Below, piece by piece: positions 23,133 through 33,964 of a DNA stretch of 64,000 nucleotides. The stretch's first letter is position 1. Every line of letters begins with the position of its first letter. Source of the stretch: Irpex lacteus (lineage: Eukaryota; Basidiomycota; Agaricomycetes; Polyporales; Irpicaceae). The DNA lies in the NCBI GenBank assembly GCA_001986395.2, contig MQVO02000009.1, positions 496,001-560,000 of the forward strand. The letters are read 5' to 3'. The notes beneath the pieces were generated by a model, which was given only the letters and a program-made list of their open reading frames with translations, had not been told where the DNA came from and did no database searches. The position numbers and the translations under genes are program-made.

Positions 23133-24190
23133 GGAGAGATTTTCGTTCGTGTTTGAGGAGGTAGACGAGGCAACACGGAAAACGACATAACGAAAGCATC
23201 AGCGATGCAGGTGAGGAGTTATATACCTGCAGCTGAGCACACGAGACTGGTCCAACTTTTGCAGTTTAGTAGTTCAAGACGCCCATACGTATATCACTTG
23301 GCCAAGGTTGCTTCTACTAACTTGAACATGCAGCAGTGCCGCTTCCTGATTGATAGTTCTAGGGGCACTTCTTTGTCTTCGCAACAATTTACTCAAATTG
23401 AGACAGTAAGCCCAATTGGGTAAAACTCCTGCTTCCGATCGCATGCCCAAAGCCGATCGCATGATGGTGAAACGCCTGGTTCTTTGCATTTGGTTTCCAA
23501 GTACAGTAGAGCGTTTACGTCGCCAAAAACGCCTTCTTCCGTTATCGCAGACTGATATCATTGCCAAAGGTGTAGCTGGTGAGGCTCAGCCTTATCGAAT
23601 TAAACATCAATAGAGAGCCTATCAACAAACCGCGCAGCTACAACGGCATGAACAGCGCTTGTGGTGTACGCAGTTCGCGGCCTTTTTGCAGGCGCGGATG
23701 AGTTGCGCAGAGCTTCCAAGTGCTCTACTCGAGGCGATAGGAACATCCTCGTACGTCAATTATTCTAAATAGACTCGGCTGGTGTATACTTGGTCAGCAG
23801 AGGGGGATGTCCAAGTACAGCACGACCTGAACTCGTAGGCTTGAATGTGGATTTAGAGTTCTCGTCCTGCCAATAGAAATTTATGATCAAAGAGTGTAGG
23901 AGTCGACGATTGACTTTAAATGACCTTCTCCCTTAATGAGAGTGAGTGATAGCCCAGACCGTGTTAGTACGGTATGTAAACACCTTACTAATCGCAGGTA
24001 TTCGTTGGCAACTTCGAGATGGAGAATGACAAAGGTCACAACTTGGACTTGAGATCTTGAGATTCGAATTTACTCAGGCTGAGCGCTGAGCGCCGGTATA
24101 GCCTTCGTGGCGCGGAACGAGCCGGCCCGCTACATCTGATGCAGAAATTAAAATTACTGAGTGAACTCACTCTCAGCTAACCACTTCGCC
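23133..24190. other. Intergenic between divergent genes, with a weak coding candidate
   Basis: About 1.06 kb between the divergent membrane-protein gene (-) and DBP7 (+). A plus-strand frame from the ATG at 23443 runs 56 codons and, after one stop at 23611-23613, stays open in the same frame to about 23770. It is Arg/Gln/Leu-rich and could be a small spliced gene, but I cannot assign it. No other structure seen. Confidence 0.4.
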
Positions 24191-27026
24191 ATGGACGACG
24201 ATCTCGTACTCAACATTGCCACAGAGCCAGAGGTAACAACCCGCAAGGGTGGTTCTAGCAGTAAAGGGGGGAGATGGACAGACAGGTGCGTGATTTGACT
24301 TTTGTTTGAGTTTTTAGAGCGGAAGGCTGAGATTAGCTAGAGTTAAAGCCAAACGTGCAGGAAAGCGCAAGGAACGTCCAGAGGAGCCTTCTCGTGAAGT
24401 GCAACAAAGACAGCAAAAAAGACCTCGTACGAACACTGTGCGACCTACTGCCGAGGACGCAGACGAGGAGCCACGGCCAGCACCCGCCCCAGCACACTCC
24501 CAAGTGATTTCGTCTCTATTCACCTCCAACCCGAAAGTAGACGTGCCGACTGCCCCATCAATACCACGTCCTTTGTCTCGTCCAAGCAACGCTCCGATAG
24601 ATACGTCCACCTTCACAGGTCTCGGTCTAGATCCGCTCATCGTCGCCCACCTCTCAACTAAACTCACAATCTCTAAACCAACCTCCATCCAACGAGCCGC
24701 ACTACCTGCCCTCCTCTCCCCAGAAACTGCCACCCAAGATGTCTTCATCCAATCTCAAACCGGATCCGGCAAGACCCTCTCCTTCCTCCTCCCGATCCTA
24801 CAGGACCTCCTCCCGCTGAGCACTCACTCGTACATCGACCGCTCGATCGGCACACTCGCCATCATCATCGCACCCACCCGCGAACTCGCGAAACAAATTT
24901 CAGACGTTCTCGAGGCTCTCTTAACACTCCGCCTCCGCCCAGCAGACGAATCCGCAGAAGACGGTCCCTCCGGCCAACGTCTCACACGATGGCTCGTCTC
25001 CGGTCTACTCACAGGCGGGATGACCCGCACGCACGAAAAAGCCCGTCTACGCAAAGGTCTACCCATCCTCGTAGCAACACCCGGCCGACTGCTCGACCAT
25101 CTCCAAAACACATCCTCCTTCGACGTCGGTAAATGTCGGTGGTTGGTCCTCGACGAAGCTGACAGACTTATGGAACTCGGGTTCGAGGAGAGTATACAGG
25201 GGATCATCAAAGGTCTAGATGGACGCCGCAAGCTCGCGAGACAGGCAGTCGAGGAGGGGAAGAGTATGGAAGTGGGCGGGTGGGATTGGACGAGGGAGCG
25301 ACGGACTGTGTTGTGTTCTGCGACGATCAGGGAGGACGTGCAGAAACTCGCTGGGACGACGCTCAACAATCCTATCGTCATCAAGGCCATGCAAAACGAC
25401 AACATCGAGGGCATATCAGCGGATTCTACAAAGACCAAGTTACCGGGGGATATTATCGCGGAGGCCGCGGCGGGCAATACAAAGTTCACGCCGCCATCGC
25501 AGCTATCTCAGAAATACGTCATTGTACCTCTGAAGCTCCGGTTAGTAGCGCTCATTGCTTTACTGAGGAGTCTTCTCGCGCAGAGTCAAGGAAGACGGAC
25601 GACGAAGATTATCGTGTTCCTGAGCTGTACGGACTCGGTGGACTTTCATTGGCATCTGTTGGGTGGGACTGCTATGGAGGACGAGTCCACGGAGGAGGAG
25701 GGGTCTGATGAGGATGAGGATGATGAGGACGATGAAGACGGTGAGGAAGAAGAGAAGAAGGGGGACGGAAAGGATAAGGTAAAGCCGAAATCAAAATCAA
25801 AATCGACGACGAGCACAGGAGAGAAAGTCGCAGTGACCTCCCCGCTCCTGCCCAACACGTCCATCTTCCGTCTCCACGGCTCCCTCCCCCTCCAAACCCG
25901 TCTGGCCTCCCTCCGCGGGTTCTCCACCGTCCCCTCCTCTTCCTCCTCCACCACATCCTCTCCTTCAAAATCAAAAACTCAAGCAAGCCAAAATGAAAAC
26001 GCGATCCTCCTCTGTACGTCCGTCGCCTCGCGAGGCCTCGACCTCCCCCTCGTCCGCGCCGTCATCCAATACGACCTGCCGACCGAGAGCGGCGCGACAG
26101 AGTACGTACATCGGGTCGGACGAACTGCGCGTGTTGGGAAGGGGGGTGAGGCGTGGAGTTTTGTGGCGCCGAGTGAGAGTGGGTGGGTTGAGTGGGTGCA
26201 GGGGAAGATGAGTGGCAGCGGCGAAGGCGCGAGTAGTAGTCAAGGTGAAGGTAGTGGGAATGGGAATGGTGAGGGTGGAGGAGGGGGAGAGGGGATGAAG
26301 AAGAAGAGTGTGAGGTTGGAGCAGGTTGCTGTGGAGAGTGTGCTTGAGAAAGGGTTTGGAGGAGGGGGAGGGAAGGGGAAGGGGAAGGGGAAGGAGACGG
26401 AGGATAGGGCGACGGAGGTGCAGTTGTCGTTTGAGCGGTGGGTGTTACGGGGTGATGAGGTGCGTCTCGCTCAGTCTTCGTCTGTGTATCTTTTTGCTGA
26501 TGAAAGTTCTCGTCCTTCTGCTGATGCGCCCTACATGCTGTAGAACGCATCACTCGCGCGCAAAGCCTTCCAATCACACGTACGCGCGTACGCCACGCAC
26601 CCGGTCGAGGAGAAGGGCATGTTCCACGTGCGACACCTCCACCTCGGGCATCTCGCGAAGGCGTTTGCGTTGAGGGAGGCGCCGTCGTCTGTTTCTGGTG
26701 GTGGTGGTTCGAAGAACAAGAGCAAAAACAATAGCAAGGGTAACCACAGCAAGGGCCACGATCACACCAAAGCGAAAGACAAAACTGCGAAGAATTCTAC
26801 GGCCATCACACCTACCAGCGCGACAGGCAAACCACAACAACACAGACACCGCGACCGCGACGATCTGGACGAGCACGACGTACAGGACGCAGAGCGGCGG
26901 ATGGAGAAGGTGGTGCGCGCGCAGGGGCGGCTGACCAAGAAGGGCGGGAAGATGGTGAGCAGTGGGACGGAGGAGTTTCAGATTGCTGGGGGGTATGATT
27001 TGGAGAGGTTGGTTGGGAGTCGGTGA
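24191..27026 (+). CDS. DBP7: ATP-dependent RNA helicase DBP7 (60S ribosome biogenesis)
   Basis: Nucleolar DEAD-box helicase needed for early 60S subunit assembly (DDX31/Dbp7 family). Three exons: 24191-24285, 24341-26459 and 26544-27026, giving 898 residues. Motifs in order: Q motif ([14 protein letters not shown]), motif I SQTGSGKT, Ia PTRELAK, DEAD in [19 protein letters not shown] ([10 protein letters not shown]), then in the second RecA domain [18 protein letters not shown], motif [12 protein letters not shown] and motif [15 protein letters not shown]. The family's C-terminal signature [19 protein letters not shown] confirms DBP7 over other DEAD proteins. Lineage-specific additions are an acidic Asp/Glu insert after the FHWHL segment, a Gly/Ser-rich insert near residues 670-700 and a Lys/His-rich linker before the C-terminus. 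The middle exon of 2.1 kb is unusually long for this neighbourhood. Confidence 0.97.
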
Positions 27027-27702
27027 TTGGTGTTTTCTCTCGAGGCGATGTGGACTCGTACGTATTGTGATGCTGCACATTGAACGAGTAATTTTGAAAG
27101 GTGTGTTCTACCTACAGTACTGTTGTTAGTAGTTGTATGTTTTGCTGAAGTTATGATTCTGTTAGGTGGCTATGTAGATCATAATCCTATAAGCAGCTTA
27201 AGGTTTGCACACGCCAGACTGGATGAATGCACGGTACCGGTGGCCTGTGTCGTCTGAATTGAGGGAATTGGAAGCAAGAATACGATCACATGGAAGCACC
27301 GGTACCGCTGCCGCTCAGAAGTGAACGCGAACGTGCCTGATGCCTGTGCTATGCGCTGATCTCTACTGTATACGTATACTCGTAAGTACGGCCTTCATGG
27401 CGGTATGCGCTGATGGATGTCAGTACGAGCGGCGCAACGCTGCTATCGGCGGTGGTACTAGTAATTGAAGTGGTACAGGTGGTACTGCATCGTGGACCAC
27501 GACTCAAGTACTCAAGGACGCCCATGAACAGCTTTAAGGTTCACTGAAGCTGAAAGTATAAAGTTATCGGGAAATCTGCAGCTAACTCACCTTCCAATCC
27601 CTCGTTCTCCACGCTTCAAGTTTCAAGTTTCTGTTTTGCTCGCATTTCCCGCCGGACCACTACCCAAGCTCTTACCTACCTTCCCAGACAGAGAGCTGAG
27701 AT
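27027..27702. other. Intergenic with an 11-bp inverted repeat
   Basis: 676 bp between DBP7 and the first small membrane-protein gene. An 11-bp inverted repeat, CGGTACCGGTG at 27232-27242 and its complement at 27297-27307, could form a stem with a 54-base loop or be a paired protein-binding site. Nothing coding is seen. Confidence 0.5.
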
Positions 27703-28549
27703 ATGTCGAGCACCATCGCTAGTACGGTATCGGCGGTTACGACGACAGTAACTGCGTCTGTCACTAGTACGCCGAAGGCTGTCTGCTATAACAGGTGAGT
27801 GATCCAATTTCTTCAATTTCCACTCGATTTTGGCCTGCGCCACAAAATAACGAGAAACGATGTACTCACGCGACTTTGTTCACAGATGGTTCCATCCACA
27901 GTCATGCGTGTGGAATAAGATAGAGATGGGATTTACCTTCGCCGCTCTAGGATGTTGTAAGTCTCCAAGCACTGTATGATCGATGTTGGAGATCTAAGTT
28001 GTGTTCGTCAGTGGCGCTCTCCGGGATTCTATACTTGATAGTCGGGTGTGCAGAATGTTTCGGGTCTGGCAAAAAAGACAAGAAAGAAAGTGACATGGAG
28101 AGGGGCAGGCAGGATGAGGAAGATCTAGAGACTTCGAAACTTGAGATGGATGAAGATCGGCTACGTCCATCGAGTGGGTTTGACACACCGAGGAACTCGA
28201 ACGTCTCGCAACAAGTCAGTAATTCCCAGCGAGTGCTCGCAAGTGAAACTTTACTGATCAAACATACCAGACTCTGGTACCTCCAGTACGACCCTCCGCA
28301 GACTACTCCAACCCCTTCGACGATCCCAGTCCATACAACGAACGCACATCGTCGTACAACCCCAATCCGGCGGCGATCTCGACTTCTTCCTACTCACCCG
28401 CATACCCGGCACCATCATTTCCGGGAGCAGAGGTTAGACCAACTCCTCCACAATGGTCGGAAGAGCCGGAAGATGTGACTGAGCAGCAGTATTTGATACC
28501 GAGGCCGATGCAGGCCGCTGCTAAACCTGGGTTTAGGGAGTCGTATTAG
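27703..28549 (+). CDS. Small single-pass membrane protein, cluster member 1
   Basis: Four exons (27703-27794, 27886-27956, 28012-28214, 28271-28549) give 214 residues. A Ser/Thr-rich N-terminus without a clear signal peptide leads to CYNR-WFHPQSC, then a transmembrane helix (GFTFAALGCLALSGILYLIVGC) and a long polar tail that turns Pro/Tyr/Ser-rich (SYSPAYPAPSFPGAEV) and ends KPGFRESY. Intron 1 is phase 2 directly after the CYN codons, exon 2 is 71 nt, and intron 2 is phase 1 inside the helix; the three following genes share all of this. The family is unknown to me; the tail could bind WW- or SH3-type domains, which is inference. Its last codons reappear at 31345, marking a duplication edge. 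Confidence 0.75.
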
Positions 28550-28799
28550 TTTCTTCTGTTTTAGGACCACTGTTTAACCTATGAATCATCTGTGCATAAT
28601 GTATGACTTTTACTTTGGGGAATTTAGTTTAGTTCTGGCACTTACTTGCATCCGCGACTCGGAAATGTGGCGTAAGACGAGACGGCCAGCGCCTAAATGA
28701 CGAAGTAACTTCGCTGATTACCACCATGTTCCAGAGAACCTTAACTTGAACTAAACACCATTCTCATACAGACAAGTAAGAACCGCTCTCTTATAAAGC

Positions 28800-29761
28800 T
28801 AAAATGTTGTTCTGCGAGCTGAATTGCGCTTGTTACTTCAGCAATTCATCCGGTGAGTTACGCCGCCTTCTACTTGTTCTCTCCCGTCTACTCTGAGACC
28901 CGCACCCAACAGCTACCTATCATCAGACTGGCGTAGCGATAAGCTATTGTTGTATAGCTTGGTCTTCTGTGAAAATTATTGACAGTTCTTACTTGAGAGA
29001 GGCCTTGCTGCCGTTATCCAGCGGAGGTACGTCACGCCGACGGTGTTATTGAGACTAAATCGTTAGCTTGTTCGTCTTCGGCTCTTCATCATGCTTGTAA
29101 GTTTATAAAGTAACGGAGTTGCTGTAGTGTGATCTTATAGAATGTCCGTCGAGAGGTTGTTCTGCATATCTCGGAATTATGGGCGATCATCCTTGTGAGT
29201 GTGGCGTTACCTCCAGCGGCGAAGGAGTCTCCTGACGAGCTAACAAACCATATAGAAACCTGTCAAGCACCTTCACGATACTCCCTCGTACGCTCGCGGT
29301 TCTCTGCTCTAGTATTCTCGGTACGCCACACTATCGTAGCTTTAGAATTTCTCGTCATATCAAGCAACCTGACCCACCTGCGGCAATAGGGCCTAAGCTA
29401 GGATAACAGGTTAGTAGTATTACTCAGTCGTTCATTTTACGCCTTGACATTTGTGATCATTTCTGTAGGATGCCAGCTCTTCCCTCCGAGTCAGTCCCCA
29501 ATGACGACTCCGACATGTTCATTGTCTTCGGTATGTCCCCCCAGAACACAAACCTACGATTTTATCAATTTGCAGACCAGGAGCGATGTTGATTCTATGG
29601 ATATGGCTATGGAGTATCATGGGGTCGTGGTCGTGGATTCGGAGCCGTGCAGCTGTCAGAGAGTCGGCGAGGAATATTGCACGCAGAGAAGCGGTGAGGG
29701 ATCGTGAACGCAGAGAATACGAAATGCGGCTGTATCAGGAAAGGAGGGCTGATATAGTATA
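28800..29761 (+). pseudogene. Degenerate intron-containing gene relic, copy 1
   Basis: Exon-like pieces separated by plausible GT-AG introns, e.g. 29141-29190, 29256-29320 and 29469-29535, then a block ending at 29761 that reads, in one frame, as a hydrophobic segment followed by a basic charged tail (RDRERREYEMR). Frames do not join. Compared with copy 2, it carries an apparent 8-bp insertion near 29170 (TCTCGGAA) that shifts the frame. I cannot name the ancestral family. Confidence 0.45.
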
Positions 29762-30633
29762 AAGGTATGTGAATGTGACAGTTTTGCTCAGTCCAGGCTG
29801 CTAACGATTATTTTCGGCCTTTCTGAAGCAGCCTTGCCTTCGAATGGTTCGCTCGCCCCATCTCCCTCTATTAGGATACAAGTACACCAGCGCTGCATGG
29901 GTATACAGCTATGCATTGTAGACAATCATTGGTATGAAACTGAGCTGATGCAGCGAATCCGATGTCCAACTCGCTACGCAGGTAAGTGTTCACTCTAGTA
30001 CTCTCCATTCTTGAATTTGCGTGTCTAGCTTGGCCTTCCATACCGATGGTACATACCTTTTACTGCAACATCTGTACGATAACGGCTGACAAACTTACTA
30101 GGACTATACACCCGCGAGCCCATCTTATTCAACTTTTCACAATCGAATCCTTTTTGTGCCGCCACATTCCTGCAAGACAGTTAGTCTTGTCTAGCAACTA
30201 ACACAGCCTGGATGGTTTTATCTTCACTCAGGGAACAAGGTCCACATGCCGTCCCGACCTAGTGGCAACAGGCCACAGCTCGCAGATCCATGGAAGCAGT
30301 GTGGCATAAAGCTACTGGTGTGTGCCGCCCACAACCTGCCGAGGTTTTCCTAGTACACGCGTGCTGTATCGATAACAATGCGTCTACTAAGATGGCAGCT
30401 GCACTGGTCTGGCGCGTTGTTGCTCTACCATCATAGCCTGCCAATCTTGTGCTATTCTGAGATGTAGCCGCAGAGTCTCACAAGCAGCGCAGACAGTACA
30501 TCTTTCTCTTTCGATATAAGTTTATCTGTGGCCACACTAGAAATAAGCCACGCTGCCTCCCATCTTCCTCCAGCCTCACCACTTTTCGACTTCCCCCCGG
30601 ACTACCAAGCGTTCTAAACCCGAGCAGTTCAAC

Positions 30634-30992
30634 ATGTCCAGTACTCTTGCTGATGCAACCCAATCTTTGACTCCAACCGCCACGACAGTAGTGGTTATTC
30701 CGAATTGCTACAACCAGTCAGTGTCCCCAACTTCGATCAATAGAACTGAAATACAATGGGCTTCATAGGTGGTTCCATTCTCATGCTTGCGTGCCTACCA
30801 AGGTCGCAATGGCTGTCACTATCGCGCTCTGCATCCTGGGTAAGCAACCTCCATGTATCACGAGCATTAGGAGCCTGCGCTGACGTACAGATCACAGGCG
30901 TTCTCTTCTTCATACTCTTGATTGCCGTATGCTGGTATGACCAAAGATCGCGTCGAAGGACGGAGATGGGAGACTCTGCTGACGACTACTAA
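30634..30992 (+). CDS. Small single-pass membrane protein, cluster member 2
   Basis: Three exons (30634-30716, 30769-30839, 30898-30992) give 82 residues. The N-terminus MSSTLADATQSLTPTATTVV is followed by CYNQ-WFHSHAC, a helix (VAMAVTIALCILGVLFFILLIAVC) and the short basic tail WYDQRSRRR ending GDSADDY. Intron positions, phases (2 then 1) and the 71-nt middle exon equal those of member 1, but the long Pro/Tyr-rich tail is absent. All splice sites are intact and no stop interrupts the frame, so it is probably a functional short member rather than a fragment. Its closest copy is member 3. Confidence 0.68.
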
Positions 30993-31639
30993 CGAATGCA
31001 CACGTTTCGGCCATTGCATGTGCATTGATCTAGCCTGCTGCATGAGCTGAGCCAGAAGTCGTTCGTATGACCGGCTTGTTATGCATCAAGCAGTGGTCTG
31101 GGGGCGGTCGCCTTTGTCCTCAGGCTGCAAACTTCATCTAGGGTCATCGTCACAACATGGACTTTTCTCCTCTCTTCTATCCTCCGTTTCCATGGACATT
31201 TCCTCTCTGTCGTATTACCATTGTGTGCCGCATGTCCTTCCTAGTCAATGCATCAGTATCTCGTCAATTAGCCGTATCAGTATCCATTACAGTGTCTCAG
31301 TGCATCTGCCTGAGCCACGATTGGCCATGATGGCGGTACGCAATGCTAAACCTGGGTTTAGGGAGTCGTACTAGTTTCTTTTGTTGTGTGGCTGCTGTGT
31401 AACTTATCATAAATCATTCATGCGTACTGTACAGCCCATTATCCTAGGGGATTTGGTTGAGTTCTGAGCAAGCTTTGAAATATTTCGTGGATTTGCCCTC
31501 CCGCGAATGTGGCGTAAACGAGGAAGCTAGCGCCTAAATGACGAAGTAGCTTTGCGACTGACCACCATGTGCCGGAGAACCTTGTCTTCAGCCAAACGCT
31601 ATTCTTATCCACACAAGCAGTCAGAAATACTTTTTCGTA

Positions 31640-32390
31640 ATGCAGAGATGTTTTCTTGCGAGCCGAAGTTCGTTTGGTACACAATGCCTCAAGTAATTCA
31701 CCCGTGAGTTTCACCTTCTGCTTGCTCTCTCTCCCCGACTCTAACGACCGCATCCACAGTGGCATGTTACCCGAGAGGCGTAGCAATGAGCTATTTCCAT
31801 ATATTTGGACTCTTGTGAAGAAGTATAGTATTTTACCAACCGAGAGAGTCGTTGCTGCCGGCGGTAGTTGTTCTAGCGGAGGTTCGTCACGCTTATAGTG
31901 GTATTGAGATTAGATCATCAGCTTGTTACTCTTTAGCTCTTTATGATGCTTGTAAGTCCATAAGGCAACGGAGCTGCTGTAGTATGACCTTGTAGAACAT
32001 CCAGTGAAAAGTTGTTCTACATATTATGGGCGATCACCCTTGTGAGTGTGGCGTTACCGCTAGCGGCGATGGATTCTCCTGACGAGTTGAAAGACCATAT
32101 AGAAACATGTCAAGCACCTTCATGATACTCCCTCGTACCCTCGCGGTCTTCTGCTCTCGTATTCTCGGTGCGCCACACTACCGCAACTCAGAGCTTTCCG
32201 TCATATCGAACAATCCAACCTCTGCAGGATGCCCGTTCTTCCCTCATTCCCATATAGTGGTCGAGGCATGTTCGTGCTCTTCGGTAGGATCCTTCAAAAA
32301 CTTGGAACTGCGATAACATTAACTCTCAGGGCTAGTGGCGGTACAGATGATCCTGACCACGCAGGTGAGTTTGCGTAGCCAGTGCCCGTT
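31640..32390 (+). pseudogene. Degenerate intron-containing gene relic, copy 2
   Basis: Counterpart of the relic at 28800-29761. Exon-like blocks at about 31996-32040, 32101-32170, 32228-32284 and 32329-32370 have matching splice signals, but in-frame stops and small indels differ from copy 1. The block near 32000 reads SSEKLFYILWAITL. The two copies carry independent lesions, which points to decay after or before duplication rather than annotation error. Confidence 0.45.
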
Positions 32391-32844
32391 CTGGTACTCT
32401 CCATTCTTGGATTTCCATCTCAGTGTGGCAACTACATAGCCTAGATGCTTTCGTCTTCACTCAGAGAACAAGATCCACATGCCTTCCCGACCTAATGACA
32501 ATAGGCCACAGCTCGAAGAGCAGTGAGGCATAAAGCTACTGGTACGCGCCGCCCACAACCTGCAGAGGTTTTCCTAGTACACGCGCGCTGTATCGATAGC
32601 AATGCGTCTACTAGGATAGCAGCTGCACTGGTCTGGCGCGTTGTTCTCTACTGTCAAAGTCTGCTAATCCTGAGATGCAGCCTTGGAGCTGTTGCAAGCA
32701 AGTCACAGTGTACGGTCCCCTGCGTCGTTAAAAGGGTATGTGTGGCCACACTAGAAATGTGGCACGCCTCCCATCTTCCTCCCGCCTCACTGTTTATCGA
32801 CTCTTCACCGGACTGCCAAGCGTTCTGAATCGGAGTAGCTCAAC

Positions 32845-33252
32845 ATGTCGAGTACTCTTGCTGATGCAACCCAATCGTTGGCTCCCACCGCCACGACAGT
32901 GGTGGTCGTTCAGAATTGCTACAACGAGTCAGATTTTCGTGCTTAATCGCTTGACTACCACTGACCTACGATGAGCTTCATAGGTGGTTTCACCCTCATG
33001 CTTGCGCACATACTAAGATCGCAACGGCTGTCACTATCACGCTCTGCATCCTGGGCAAGCATTCCCATGTACTACAAACTATGAGTTTGCACTGACATAC
33101 AGATCACAGCTGGTCTCTTCTTCATACTCTTGATCGCCCTATGCTGGTATGACCAAAGATCGAGACGAAGAACGGGGTTGGGGGCCGACGCTGAGCAATA
33201 CGCAATCTTGAGTTATTGCATGTGCATGGATCTAGACTGCTGCATGAGCTGA
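32845..33252 (+). CDS. Small single-pass membrane protein, cluster member 3
   Basis: Three exons (32845-32927, 32984-33054, 33110-33252) give 98 residues, closely matching member 2: MSSTLADATQSLAPTATTVV, CYNE-WFHPHACAHTKIA, a helix, then WYDQRSRRR. The second intron starts with GC instead of GT (GCAAGC). A small deletion relative to member 2 removes the ancestral stop, so the protein continues through former 3' UTR for some 15 residues, ending in a Cys-rich CMCMDLDCCMS. Whether it is expressed is unknown, but the frame and splice sites are preserved. Confidence 0.6.
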
Positions 33253-33964
33253 GCTGAAAGACATTCGTATGGCCGGCTTGTTATGGGTCAAGCGGTGATC
33301 TGGCGGCGGTCGCCTTTGTCCTTAAGCTGCAAGCTTCGCTTTGGATGATCGTCACGACACGGACTTTACTCCTTTCTTTCATTCTCCCTTTCCATGGACA
33401 TCCCCTCTCTGTATTCCCATAGTGTACCGCATGTTCTTCTCAGTCAATGGATTGGTATTTTGCCAAGTAACCGTATATATAGGTATCTACTACGGTGTCT
33501 CAGCGCATCTGCCTGAGCCACGATTGGCCGTGGCTGCCATGGGATCAGCACAGCGTCTGTGCTACCGCCTACCGCCCATGTGCCATCATGTCAAGTCAAC
33601 GTCCCCCCTGAAGAGGCGATGCACAATAAAACTCGGTAGGCTGTAACAAGCTGTGTTCTTCGGCCTTTCTCTCCTTCTACTCTCTGCTTCTTATAGGTCA
33701 AGGTGGAATTCTTGTTGTCATTCTTCGTCTCCTTCCCTCACCTGTCGACTCGTTTACGCTGTGCTCACCGGTGCCGCTGCTGCTCGGCAGATATCTAGCA
33801 GAGGGCCAACAATCCACCATTCTAAAGCTTACGCGCATCGTCGGCATACGAACACAAGTGAGTCACGGTATAAAGGCTACATATCAGCTCGCAAACTCAT
33901 TCCTTCAGACTACAGCGACTCGCGAGCATCGATTCTGCGTCTGATACCCATATCTCACTACAAT
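33253..33964. other. Intergenic, end of duplication unit 2 and promoter of member 4
   Basis: About 700 bp. To 33530 it is duplication-unit sequence. The open frame that begins at 33653 continues into member 4 but its first 100 codons look like translated 5' leader, so I start the gene at 33965. Confidence 0.45.

Larger units (their letters stand above)
28520..31344. repeat. Tandem segmental duplication, unit 1
   Basis: Begins in the last exon of the first small membrane-protein gene (at GCTAAACCTGGG) and runs through noncoding relic sequence and the second small gene. Many long stretches match unit 2 (31345 to about 33530): the 3' UTR region, the relic gene near 28690-29400, the block at 30250-30450 and the small gene itself. 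The left part includes about 500 bp (29400-29990) that is poorly matched in unit 2, so indels have accumulated. Confidence 0.75.
31345..33530. repeat. Tandem segmental duplication, unit 2
   Basis: Starts with a copy of the last codons and stop of member 1 (31345-31374, AKPGFRESY in frame), followed by diverged copies of unit 1 and of member 2 (now member 3). Both units end with the shared CTGAGCCACGATTGGCC (near 31309 and 33512). About 600 bp shorter than unit 1 because of deletions. Confidence 0.75.

Noticed and set aside
25646..26577. Minus-strand frames opposite DBP7
   Set aside because: Antisense to helicase motifs and to the acidic and Gly-rich inserts; composition is explained by the coding strand.
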